Source: Mycobacterium sp. ACS1612
GTDB lineage: Bacteria > Actinomycetota > Actinomycetes > Mycobacteriales > Mycobacteriaceae
Assembly (NCBI RefSeq): GCF_001667505.1
Contig: NZ_LZHZ01000063.1
Span: 124,001 to 188,000, forward strand
Direction of reading: 5' to 3'
Length of the DNA stretch: 64,000 nt
Made by a program: the position numbers and the translations under genes
In this document: positions 8,832 through 16,908 of the stretch, piece by piece
Layout: each line of letters opens with the position of its first letter
Numbering within the stretch: position 1 is the first letter of the stretch
Notes under the pieces: model-generated
The model's database searches: none
Seen by the model: the letters and a program-made list of their open reading frames with translations, nothing else
What the model was told of the DNA's origin: nothing

Positions 8832-10328
8832 ATGACTGACACCGCCTCACCCGTGATGCCGACGGCGCCGAGCGACGACGAGGACGCCAGGCTGGCCCAA
8901 TTCGGGTACTCGCAAAAGCTCGATCGCTCGGTCGGCCGGCTGGCGTCATTCGCCCTCGGCTTCGCCACCATCAGCGCCACCACCGCGGTGTTCACCGGGT
9001 TCGGCGCAGGCTACTTCACCGCGGGCGGGCCGTTCGTCTGGACGCTTCTGCTGGCCGCGGCGGTGTTCCTCATCTGGACCTTCATCGCCGCCGACCTGAC
9101 CGCGAAGATACCGCTGGCCGGTTACGCCTATCAGTGGACCAGCCGCATCCACGGCTCGATCCTCGCCTGGTTCACCGGCGTGCTCGCACTCGCAGGCTGG
9201 GTCTGCGGTATGACCGGCGTCGGCTTCATCCTGTCCGGCTACCTCGGCAGCCTGTTCGGCTGGAATATGAGCCAGACCGCCCAGATCCTCGTCGCCATCG
9301 GCGTGATGGCGGTGTGCATGCTGGTGAACCTGTACGGCGTGCGCTTCGCGACGATGGTCAACAACATCGGCGTCGGCCTCGAATTGGTCATCACCGTCGG
9401 CGCGACACTTCTGGTCGCGGTCGTCGCCTTCTCCTCCCCGGAAAACCACCAACCGATCTCGGTCCTGTTCACCGGCGGCACGTCCGACGAGCACAGCGCC
9501 TACATCCTGGCCTGGCTGGCCGCATCGCTCGGCCCGTTCTTCGGCCTGATCGGCGTCGAGGCCAGCGCAGACATCGCCGAGGAGACCGTCAACGCCCGCC
9601 GGGTCATACCGCGGACGATGTTCTATGCGCTCACCGCATCGATTGTCATCGAGTTCTCGATGTACGTCGTCTACGTGTTGGCCATCAAGGACCAGGACGC
9701 GGTCGCGGCCGCGACGGCGGCGCCCATCGAGGAGATCATCACGCAGCAAGTAGGGCCGGTGGTGACGAGAATCGTTGTGGCAGTAGCAATGACGAACATC
9801 ATGGCGTGCATCCTGGCCAACATCCTGGTGGCCACCCGGCTCACCTACTCGATGGCACGCGACAACATGCTGCCGTTCTCCCACGTCTGGCGGCACGTGT
9901 CCCCGTCCAACCGGACGCCCACCTACGCCGTACTCGGACTGTTCAGCCTCTCGACCATCCTGCTGCTGTCCGCCCTGGTCAGCGAGAAGGCGTTCTTCCT
10001 GATCATCGGGCTCTCGTCGCTGGCGGTGTGCGCGATGTACTTCCTGCAGACGGTGGCCGTGCTGATCGCCAACCGCCGCGGCACCATTCCCGCGCCGGAA
10101 CCCGGGACGTTCGATCTCGGCCGGGCCCGGGTGCCGGTCGCCGTGCTGGCGCTGATCGCCTTCGGCCTGGTATGCGCGGCGCTGATCTTCCTTCCGCAGT
10201 TCGCGGGCAACGGCTATGTGTTCCTCGGGCTAGTGATCCTCGCCGCGCTGTGGGCGGTCACCGGACTGCGAACCCGACTGCGAAACGGCGACGCAGGCCC
10301 GGATTACGCCAAGACCCACCTCTCCTGA
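8832..10328 (+). CDS. APC-family amino acid/amine permease
   Basis: A 498-residue integral membrane protein with about 12 hydrophobic segments. The N-terminus has the family pattern SFALGFATISATTAVFTGFG (helix 1, unwound substrate-binding glycines) and AADLTAKIPLAGYAYQWTSR at the end of helix 2. It resembles GABA, amine and amino-acid permeases of the APC superfamily. The downstream transaminase gene starts 25 nt later with an AAAGGA ribosome-binding site, so the pair is probably an uptake-plus-deamination unit for an amine or amino acid. Confidence 0.9.
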   Translation: MTDTASPVMPTAPSDDEDARLAQFGYSQKLDRSVGRLASFALGFATISATTAVFTGFGAGYFTAGGPFVWTLLLAAAVFLIWTFIAADLTAKIPLAGYAYQWTSRIHGSILAWFTGVLALAGWVCGMTGVGFILSGYLGSLFGWNMSQTAQILVAIGVMAVCMLVNLYGVRFATMVNNIGVGLELVITVGATLLVAVVAFSSPENHQPISVLFTGGTSDEHSAYILAWLAASLGPFFGLIGVEASADIAEETVNARRVIPRTMFYALTASIVIEFSMYVVYVLAIKDQDAVAAATAAPIEEIITQQVGPVVTRIVVAVAMTNIMACILANILVATRLTYSMARDNMLPFSHVWRHVSPSNRTPTYAVLGLFSLSTILLLSALVSEKAFFLIIGLSSLAVCAMYFLQTVAVLIANRRGTIPAPEPGTFDLGRARVPVAVLALIAFGLVCAALIFLPQFAGNGYVFLGLVILAALWAVTGLRTRLRNGDAGPDYAKTHLS

Positions 10329-10353
10329 AACTCCCGAAAGGACCTGTACCTCA

Positions 10354-11370
10354 ATGACTGTCGTAGACCAGGGCACCAGCAACCTCGTCGCCGTCGAACC
10401 CGGCGCCATCCGCGAGGACACCCCGCCCGGTTCAGTGATCCAATACAGCGACTACGAACTGGACACCTCGAGTCCGTACGCGGGCGGCGTCGCGTGGATC
10501 GAAGGCGAATACATCCCCGCATCCGAGGCCCGCATCTCGATCTTCGACACCGGCTTCGGGCACTCCGATCTGACCTACACGGTGGCACATGTGTGGCACG
10601 GCAACATCTTCCGGCTCGGTGACCACCTCGACCGGCTGCTCGACGGCGCACACAAGTTGCGGCTCGACCCCGGCTACAGCAAGGACGACCTGGCAGAGAT
10701 CACCAAACGCTGTGTCGCCATGTCGCAGCTGCGCGAGTCGTTCGTCAACCTGACCGTCACCCGCGGATACGGAAAACGCAAGGGCGAGAAAGACTTGTCC
10801 AAGCTGACCCACCAGGTGTACATCTACGCGATCCCCTACCTGTGGGCGTTCCCCCCGCACGAGCAGATCTTCGGCACGACGGCGATCGTCCCGCGGCATG
10901 TGCGGCGCGCGGGCCGCAACACCGTCGACCCGACCATCAAGAACTACCAGTGGGGCGACCTGACCGCGGCCAGCTTCGAAGCTAAGGACCGCGGCGCGCG
11001 TACCGCGATCCTGATGGACGCCGACAACTGTGTGGCCGAGGGCCCGGGCTTCAATGTGGTCATCGTCAAGGACGGCAAGCTCGCCTCGCCGTCACGCAAC
11101 GCGCTGCCCGGGATCACTCGCAAGACGGTGTTCGAGCTCGCCGACGCCATGGGCATCGAGGCCACGCTGCGCGACGTCACCAGCCATGAGCTCTACGACG
11201 CCGACGAACTGATGGCGGTCACCACCGCCGGCGGCGTCACGCCGATCAACAGCCTCGACGGCGAACCCATCGGCGACGGCACGCCCGGTCCGCTCACGGT
11301 GGCCATCCGCGACCGGTTCTGGGCGCTGATGGACGAGCCGTCGCCGCTGATCGAAGCAATTGACTACTGA
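10354..11370 (+). CDS. Fold-type IV aminotransferase resembling (R)-selective amine transaminases
   Basis: A 338-residue PLP class IV enzyme. It shares long runs with the (R)-amine transaminase of Arthrobacter (ATA-117) as I recall it: YSDYELD, EARISIFD, HSDLTYTVAHVW, KNYQWGDL and LPGITRKTV. Lys196 in IKNYQWGD is the predicted Schiff-base lysine and Glu229 in CVAEGPGF the PLP N1 contact. The active-site segment HSDLTYTV follows the (R)-ATA pattern rather than the YxKR of branched-chain aminotransferases. Predicted reaction: transfer of the amino group from a prochiral (R)-amine to pyruvate. It sits after a permease and a LysR gene, suggesting amine use as nitrogen or carbon source. Confidence 0.88.
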   Translation: MTVVDQGTSNLVAVEPGAIREDTPPGSVIQYSDYELDTSSPYAGGVAWIEGEYIPASEARISIFDTGFGHSDLTYTVAHVWHGNIFRLGDHLDRLLDGAHKLRLDPGYSKDDLAEITKRCVAMSQLRESFVNLTVTRGYGKRKGEKDLSKLTHQVYIYAIPYLWAFPPHEQIFGTTAIVPRHVRRAGRNTVDPTIKNYQWGDLTAASFEAKDRGARTAILMDADNCVAEGPGFNVVIVKDGKLASPSRNALPGITRKTVFELADAMGIEATLRDVTSHELYDADELMAVTTAGGVTPINSLDGEPIGDGTPGPLTVAIRDRFWALMDEPSPLIEAIDY

Positions 11371-11432
11371 TGGTCGCGTCGAATCGGGTCTACGATCGAA
11401 ATAGATGGTCTCGATAGATCGTTAGACACGTT

Positions 11433-11714
11433 ATGAATAACTTCCGGCGACGCTCGATGCGGCTTTTCGTCGGCGGAGCAGCGGCCATGGCGGTGCTGGC
11501 CAGCCCCGCGGCGTTCTCGACTGTCAGCGCTCCGCCGGCGTCAGCGCAACCTTGCTACAACGGCGTCGTGCCGTGGGGTCCGTTCGTGCCGAGCTGCACG
11601 GTTCCCGGTCCACAGGCGCCGCGGGTCCGTGGTTCGGCCCCCGACGCGAATGCGATCATCGCCTGCCGCAACCATCCCGGCTGCCTGTCGTGGTACGTGA
11701 ACGGCGGCCCGTAG
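11433..11714 (+). CDS. Small secreted protein, unknown function
   Basis: A 93-residue protein with a Sec signal peptide: NNFRRRSMR positive region, then a hydrophobic stretch and an Ala-rich cleavage site near APPASAQP. The mature part of about 55 residues has four Cys (CYNG, SCTV, ACRN, GCLS), which fits a small disulfide-stabilised exported protein. No family is recognised. It lies 62 nt after the transaminase and 33 nt before a small membrane protein gene in the same direction. Confidence 0.65.
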   Translation: MNNFRRRSMRLFVGGAAAMAVLASPAAFSTVSAPPASAQPCYNGVVPWGPFVPSCTVPGPQAPRVRGSAPDANAIIACRNHPGCLSWYVNGGP

Positions 11715-11747
11715 TTTCCTCGTCTCGCAGCAGGGAACCCAATCGCC

Positions 11748-12059
11748 ATGACCCACGACGTCGAGAAACGCTTCGACGACCCCGGCACGTTCCGCGAGGC
11801 CGCGATGTACGTCGGTGCGATTGTCGCGGTGGCAGGCCTGGTCTTCGCTGCCTGGGCCGTCATCGCACGGGATTCGGTGATCGCGGCTTCGCTGGTGCCC
11901 GCCATCCTGTTCGGTGGCGGGATCGGCGCATTCGTCAAGACCTACCGCGTCTGGAAAGCCGAAGGCGCGTGGCCGGCCTGGCAAGGCGCGGGGTGGTTCC
12001 TGCTGACACTGATGCTCATCAGCCTGGCCATTCCCGGCGCCGCGATGATGGCCTACTAG
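11748..12059 (+). CDS. Small membrane protein, unknown function
   Basis: 103 residues with three predicted membrane segments (near 20-41, 45-62 and 80-101). The loop between helices 2 and 3 contains FVKTYRVWKAEGAWPAWQGA. No known family is recognised. Its stop codon overlaps the convergent SDR gene stop by 4 nt. It may share a transcript with the secreted protein upstream. Confidence 0.6.
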   Translation: MTHDVEKRFDDPGTFREAAMYVGAIVAVAGLVFAAWAVIARDSVIAASLVPAILFGGGIGAFVKTYRVWKAEGAWPAWQGAGWFLLTLMLISLAIPGAAMMAY

Positions 12060-12835
12060 GGCACGATCGAATCCACGTATCCGCCGTCGACGCGCAGCGC
12101 GCCTCCGGTGGTGGCTGATGCCAGCGGCGAGGCGAGATACGTGACCATGTTTGCGATTTCGGCGGGTTCGATGAGCCGTTGCAGCAGCGACTGCGGTCGG
12201 TGCTTGCGCATGAACTCGCGCTGCGCCTCGTCCCACGGCAGCGACTTGTCGACCAATTGGTAGACGAACTCCTCTACGCCCGCGGTGTGCGTCGGCCCCG
12301 CGATCACCGAGTTGACGGTCACCCCGGTACCCGCCGCGTCCTTAGCGAAGCCGCGCGACACGGCTAGCAGCGCCGTCTTGGACACCCCGTAGTGAATCAT
12401 CTCCTCGGGTGTCACCAACGCCGAATCGCTGGCGATCTGAATCGCCCTGCCCCAACCGCGTTCGGTCATGCCCGGCAGGTACATGCGGATAAGCCGAACG
12501 GCGGCAAGCACATTCACCTCGAAGTAGGTGCGCCACTGCTCGTCGGTGATCTCGCGGGCCGGTATGGCGCCGAAGATGCCGAGGTTGTTCACCAGGATGT
12601 CGACGTCGGGCAACTCGCGTTGCAACTTCGCCGCGCCGTCCTCGGTCGACACGTCGGCGGCGACACCGACGACGTCACCGGTCAACTTCGCGACGGCCTC
12701 GTCGACCCGCTCGGCTGAGCGGCCGTTGACCGCGACGCGGGCGCCGCTGCCCGCCAGCCCTTCCGCGATGGCCAACCCGATGCCGTGCGTCGACCCTGTG
12801 ACGAGGACCGTCTTTCCACTCAGATCAATGTTCAC
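12056..12835 (-). CDS. Short-chain dehydrogenase/reductase (SDR)
   Basis: A 259-residue classical SDR. The cofactor motif is TGSTHGIG at residues 13-20, NNLG follows (NNAG variant), and the catalytic Ser and YGVSK lie near 139-155. An Arg in NGRSAERV after beta-2 suggests NADP(H) preference. It lies 29 nt downstream of fadD2 in the same orientation, so the two are probably co-transcribed. A role in oxidation or reduction of a hydroxyacyl intermediate is plausible but not shown. Confidence 0.87.
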   Translation of the reverse strand: MNIDLSGKTVLVTGSTHGIGLAIAEGLAGSGARVAVNGRSAERVDEAVAKLTGDVVGVAADVSTEDGAAKLQRELPDVDILVNNLGIFGAIPAREITDEQWRTYFEVNVLAAVRLIRMYLPGMTERGWGRAIQIASDSALVTPEEMIHYGVSKTALLAVSRGFAKDAAGTGVTVNSVIAGPTHTAGVEEFVYQLVDKSLPWDEAQREFMRKHRPQSLLQRLIEPAEIANMVTYLASPLASATTGGALRVDGGYVDSIVP

Positions 12836-12864
12836 GCCGTGGTACTACCACCGGGCGCGGCGGA

Positions 12865-14595
12865 CTATTCCGCTCCTGCCTTATCGTCGGCCCCGCCGAC
12901 ACCTGCCTTATCGTCGGCCCCGTCGATGGCCATTTCCCGCAACTCGCGCTTCAGCACCTTGCCCGTCGGATTGCGCGGCAGTTCGTCGAGGAAGATCACC
13001 TCGCGCGGCACCTTGTACCGGGCGAGATGCTCGCGCACGTAGGTCTTGATGTCGTCCTCGCCGATGCTGGCGCCGTCGCTCTTGACGACGAACGCCCGCA
13101 GTCGGTGGCCCCACTCCTTGTCCTCGACGCCGAGGGCGGTGGCTTCCACCACGTCCGGGTGGCCGCTGATCAGGTCTTCGACCTCGGCGGGGAATACATT
13201 CTCGCCGCCCGACACGATCATCTCGTCGTCGCGGCCGCTGACGTACAGCAGACCGTTCTCATCGAAATAACCGACGTCGCCCGAGGACATCAGGCCGTCG
13301 ATGATCTGCTTGTGGCCGCCGCCGGTGTAGCCCTCGAAGGGGAAGAAGTTGCCGACGAAGATCCGGCCCACCTCCCCTTGGGGGACGTCGTTGCCGTTGT
13401 CGTCGAGGATCTTGACCTTCACCCCCTTGACCACAGGCCCGACGGTGGCGGGATTGATCGACAGATCCTTCGGCCGTGCGATGGTGGCGAACGCGATCTC
13501 CGTCGACCCGTACAGGTTGTAGATCACCGGGCCGAGATCTTTCAGCGCGCGCTGCGCCAGTTCGGCACCCAACTGCGACCCGGACACGAACACGATCCGC
13601 AGCGACGACAGGTTCGGCTTGCGCTCCATCGCGTCGAGCGCATCGAGTATGCGCGACAACATGACCGGCACCACGACCACCGCGGTCACGTTGTGCTTCT
13701 CGATGTCCTCGAGCACCGTCGCCGGTTTGAACTTCCGCCGCAACACCAACGTGGTGCCGAGCATCATCGCGATGGTCGCATGCAGATAGCCGAGCGCATG
13801 GAACATCGGCGCCGGAAGAGCCGTCACCTCACCGGATTTGAACGGCACGTGGGACAGCACGCCACCGATCGGAGCGAGCGTCGGCGGCGTACTTCTGTTG
13901 GCGCCCTTGGGAGTTCCGGTGGTGCCACTGGTCAGAATGATGATCGACGAATGCTTGGTCACCTTCGGCGCCGGCTTGCCCGAACTGCGCGCGACAAGGT
14001 CCTCGAGCGTCTCGTCGGTGCTCGCCGAGTCCTCCTTGTCGGGGTTGACACCCAACGCCCGCAGCTTGCCCAACTCCGGCTCGGCCTTCGACACCGCGTC
14101 GAAGTACTCGTCGTCGTAGATGATCAGCTTGGCGTCCTCGCGCTCCGCGACCTCTTTGATCTGCGGCCCGGAGAACTCGCTGTTCAGCAGGATGATGCGG
14201 GCACCCGCCCTGGCGCAGCCGTACACCGCGGTCAAGAACCAGCGGTGGTTGCGCGCCAGGATCGCCACCCCGTCGCCGCCCTTGACGCCCTTCTTCGACA
14301 ACCCGTTGGCCACTGCGTGGGCAGCGTCGTCGAGTTCTTTGAAAGTGATCTCGCCGAAGTCGTCGATGATCGCGGTCCGGTTCGGGGTGCGGCGCGCGTT
14401 GAGCGCGGGGATCATCCCGAACTCGCCCCACCGCCGGATGTCGGCGATCATGGCGGCGACGTTCTGCGGCGGCTCGAGCTTGAAGGCGCCCGCCTCCAAC
14501 ATCTTGTACGCGTAATGCAGCTCTGCTGAGCCGCGCTCGACGAGCTGCTGCGCTTTGGCTACTGCCTGCGACGGAAGATCAGTGAGCTTAGGCAT
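12865..14595 (-). CDS. fadD2: Acyl-CoA synthetase FadD2
   Basis: A 576-residue ANL-superfamily acyl-CoA ligase. The P-loop is ILTSGTTGTPKGANR near residue 225, the adenine motif is YGSTEIAF near 358, and the hinge region is SGDVGYFDENGLLYVSGRDD. The A10 catalytic lysine is in NPTGKVLKREL. Position beside fadE6 and polD2 matches Rv0270 (FadD2) as recalled. The C-terminus carries an extra tandem 9-residue repeat (GADDKAGVG/GADDKAGAE) beyond the catalytic fold, making it about 16 residues longer than the remembered 560. Predicted reaction: fatty acid + ATP + CoA to acyl-CoA. Confidence 0.92.
   Translation of the reverse strand: MPKLTDLPSQAVAKAQQLVERGSAELHYAYKMLEAGAFKLEPPQNVAAMIADIRRWGEFGMIPALNARRTPNRTAIIDDFGEITFKELDDAAHAVANGLSKKGVKGGDGVAILARNHRWFLTAVYGCARAGARIILLNSEFSGPQIKEVAEREDAKLIIYDDEYFDAVSKAEPELGKLRALGVNPDKEDSASTDETLEDLVARSSGKPAPKVTKHSSIIILTSGTTGTPKGANRSTPPTLAPIGGVLSHVPFKSGEVTALPAPMFHALGYLHATIAMMLGTTLVLRRKFKPATVLEDIEKHNVTAVVVVPVMLSRILDALDAMERKPNLSSLRIVFVSGSQLGAELAQRALKDLGPVIYNLYGSTEIAFATIARPKDLSINPATVGPVVKGVKVKILDDNGNDVPQGEVGRIFVGNFFPFEGYTGGGHKQIIDGLMSSGDVGYFDENGLLYVSGRDDEMIVSGGENVFPAEVEDLISGHPDVVEATALGVEDKEWGHRLRAFVVKSDGASIGEDDIKTYVREHLARYKVPREVIFLDELPRNPTGKVLKRELREMAIDGADDKAGVGGADDKAGAE
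12875..12922. repeat. Tandem 27-nt repeat at the 3' end of fadD2
   Basis: A 21-nt run (CCTGCCTTATCG, then TCGGCCCCG) occurs at 12875-12895 and again at 12902-12922, giving a 27-nt period (9 codons) that keeps the fadD2 frame. The arrangement looks like slipped-strand duplication of a non-essential C-terminal tail. Confidence 0.85.
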
Positions 14596-14649
14596 GACCC
14601 CACACTAATGACGGGCGTCTCAGCGCGACCGGGAAATTACCATGACGAT

Positions 14650-15897
14650 ATGGCCTCTCCCATGTCGCTGGACGTGGACGGTCGGCAGGTCGCGATAACC
14701 CACCCTGACAAGGTCGTTTTCCCGGATATCGAAATCACAAAACTCGACCTGGTCACCTACTACCTCGCCGTCGCCGGGGGTGCGCTGCGCGGTGTGCGCG
14801 ACCGGCCGATGGTTCTGAAGCGGTTCGTCAAGGGCATCACCGAGGAAGCGGTGTTCCAGAAGCGGGCCCCGGAGAAGCGGCCGGATTTCGTCGATGTGGC
14901 CGAATTGAAGTACGCGTCCGGCACGTCGGCGAAGGAAGCCGTCATCCGCGACGCCGCAGGCCTGGCGTGGGCGATCAACATGGGGTGTGTCGACCTCAAC
15001 CCGCACCCGGTGCGCGCCGACGACCTGGCTCATCCCGACGAGTTGCGTGTCGACTTGGATCCGATGCCCGGCGTGGCTTGGCGTCAGATCGTCGACGTGG
15101 CCATGGTCGCCCGCGAGGTGCTCGAAGAGCACGGCCTCACGGCGTGGCCGAAGACGTCCGGCTCCCGCGGATTTCACATCTACGCCCGCATCGAGCGGCG
15201 CTGGCCCTTCAAGTTCGTCCGATTGGCGGCCCAAGCGGTGGCGCGCGAGGTGGAACGCAGAGCGCCGGGACAGGCGACGGCGCGGTGGTGGAAAGAGGAG
15301 CGCGGCGAAGAGGTGTTCGTCGACTTCAACCAGAACGCCTTCGACCGCACCGTCGCGTCCGCGTACTCCGTCCGGGCCACCCCTGACGCCAGGGTGTCCA
15401 CCCCGCTGTTCTGGAACGAGGTAGCGGACTGCGATCCGGCGAACTTCACGATTGCGACCGTGCCGAAACGTTTCGAGGAAATCGGCGATCCGTGGGAAAG
15501 CATGGATGACCACGCCGGCACCCTGGACGCGTTGCTCGACCTCGCCGACCGGTTGGGGCCAGCGGAGAAGGCACCGCGTGGGGCCCGCAAAACCGCACAG
15601 AATCCGACGGGCAGGCGTCAATCGGTGATGCCGCTGATCGAGATCGCCCGCACCAAGACCAAGGACGAGGCGATGGCCGCGCTCGACCAGTGGCGCGCGC
15701 GTTACCCGTCGGTAGCCGAAATGCTCAAGCCGGCAGATGTTTTGGTCGACGGCATGCGGGGGCCTAGTTCCATCTGGTACCGGATCCGGATCAATCTGCA
15801 GCATGTGCCAGAAAAGCAGCGGCCGCCGCAGGGGCCCCTGCTCGCCGACTACTCCCCCTGGGAGAACTATTCCGGCCCGCAGAAAATGCGCGACTGA
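14650..15897 (+). CDS. polD2: Stand-alone LigD-type polymerase PolD2
   Basis: A 415-residue protein homologous to the polymerase domain of bacterial LigD (archaeo-eukaryotic primase fold). Catalytic Asp135 and Asp137 lie in RVDLDPMPG, the SGSRGFHIY segment is the nucleotide-binding motif and a third Asp is in VFVDFNQN near 228. There is no ligase or phosphoesterase domain. Position next to fadD2 matches Rv0269c, whose M. smegmatis counterpart is described as PolD2, an RNA/DNA polymerase. The start is ATG 14650 or ATG 14662. The C-terminal 90 residues extend beyond the POL core. It is divergent from fadD2 with only about 54 nt between starts. Confidence 0.9.
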   Translation: MASPMSLDVDGRQVAITHPDKVVFPDIEITKLDLVTYYLAVAGGALRGVRDRPMVLKRFVKGITEEAVFQKRAPEKRPDFVDVAELKYASGTSAKEAVIRDAAGLAWAINMGCVDLNPHPVRADDLAHPDELRVDLDPMPGVAWRQIVDVAMVAREVLEEHGLTAWPKTSGSRGFHIYARIERRWPFKFVRLAAQAVAREVERRAPGQATARWWKEERGEEVFVDFNQNAFDRTVASAYSVRATPDARVSTPLFWNEVADCDPANFTIATVPKRFEEIGDPWESMDDHAGTLDALLDLADRLGPAEKAPRGARKTAQNPTGRRQSVMPLIEIARTKTKDEAMAALDQWRARYPSVAEMLKPADVLVDGMRGPSSIWYRIRINLQHVPEKQRPPQGPLLADYSPWENYSGPQKMRD

Positions 15898-16014
15898 CTG
15901 GTTTGCTGACCGACCCAAAATCGGTTCTTAATAAAGTATTAGCCGTTACTCCCCGTTGCCTTATATCGGCTCCGTAACTTCGTAACCAGTTAAGGAAACG
16001 AGGGGAGGCGCCAG

Positions 16015-16428
16015 ATGTACGGCAATCCGGCAATCCAATACGACGGCGCCCAGGTGCGGGCGTGCAGCCGCCAGTTGGCCACGGTGGTCACTGTCACCGG
16101 GGATCTCAACGATGTGAACCTCGACAAGGTCAGCCAGTACACCAAGCGCTTCGTCCTCAAGGAGAAGCCGATGGTGCTGGATCTGAGCGGCGTGAGTTCG
16201 GCGACTTCGCACATCATTTCGTTGCTGTCCGAGCTTGACGATGCCTGCACCGCCGCAGGGGTCGAGTGGTCGCTGATCGCCAGCCAACCGGTCAGCCGAG
16301 CGGTCCACTCCTTCGACGCTCGCGTTGAACTTCCGACGGTGGAGTCGGTTGCCGACGCGCTACACAACTTCGCCGACGCCATGGCTGAACGCCGTCGGCT
16401 CCTTCCGCTTCTCACGAAGAGCGCTTAG
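16015..16428 (+). CDS. STAS-domain protein
   Basis: 137 residues, essentially one STAS (anti-sigma-factor-antagonist-like) domain: VVTVTGDLNDVNLDKV, then VLDLSGVSSATSHIISLLSE. The usual DSSGL phosphorylation loop is replaced by TSHII, so regulation by serine phosphorylation is uncertain. The start is supported by GAGGGGAGG upstream. The preceding 110 nt are unusually A+T rich (around CTTAATAAAGTATTAG), suggesting a regulated promoter, but I could not assign a sigma factor. Confidence 0.78.
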   Translation: MYGNPAIQYDGAQVRACSRQLATVVTVTGDLNDVNLDKVSQYTKRFVLKEKPMVLDLSGVSSATSHIISLLSELDDACTAAGVEWSLIASQPVSRAVHSFDARVELPTVESVADALHNFADAMAERRRLLPLLTKSA

Positions 16429-16596
16429 AGACAGGGACCACGCACAGTGATACTCGATATTCGGTGGCTGGCCTACCTGGTGCACGGTCGTCACAAGCCG
16501 CGTTCGCGGCCATTGGCTATCACGGCTCGCTGACCTGTTGATTCCCATCGGGATTCGCGCGGTTTGAGGCCTACCGCCGTCGGGTAAGCGGCGGTT

Positions 16597-16905
16597 GTGG
16601 GGCGTACCGGCAATTGGATTCTGGCGTTGGCGACCGTGCCGGGCGCCATCGTCATCGTGGTGTTCCTCTATATGCAGGTGCTCGGCACCGCAGGGTGCAA
16701 CCACCAACCGTGCCCGCGACAGGGTCCAGGCGAGCTGGGTTTCACACTCATCCAGTACGGCGCACCCGTCGTCGCCGTCGCCGCAGTGGCGTTGTCTTTC
16801 TTCACGGCGCGGCACCGTCGCGGGGTTGTGGTCCCGGTCGTCGCCTGGTTGCTGCTGATCGCCGCGTTCCTCGTCCTGGTGTTCTCGTTCACCGCGACGG
16901 GCTAG
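16597..16905 (+). CDS. Small membrane protein, unknown function
   Basis: 102 residues from GTG 16597. Three hydrophobic segments (near 8-28, 50-68 and 76-98) with a Cys pair in the first loop (GCNHQPCPRQG). No family is recognised beyond this topology. It ends 3 nt before the convergent acyl-CoA dehydrogenase stop. Confidence 0.6.
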   Translation: MGRTGNWILALATVPGAIVIVVFLYMQVLGTAGCNHQPCPRQGPGELGFTLIQYGAPVVAVAAVALSFFTARHRRGVVVPVVAWLLLIAAFLVLVFSFTATG

Positions 16906-16908
16906 CAG

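Noticed and set aside
13027..14529. 500-codon plus-strand frame
   Set aside because: Antisense to fadD2, with Arg/His/Asp-rich composition and no fold; a shadow of high-GC coding.
15909..15925. Hairpin ACCGA-CCCAAAA-TCGGT after polD2
   Set aside because: Only 5 bp with no U tract; too weak to call a terminator.
16447..16533. 28-codon GTG frame after the STAS gene
   Set aside because: Weak ribosome-binding site, mixed third-position usage and no feature to support it.
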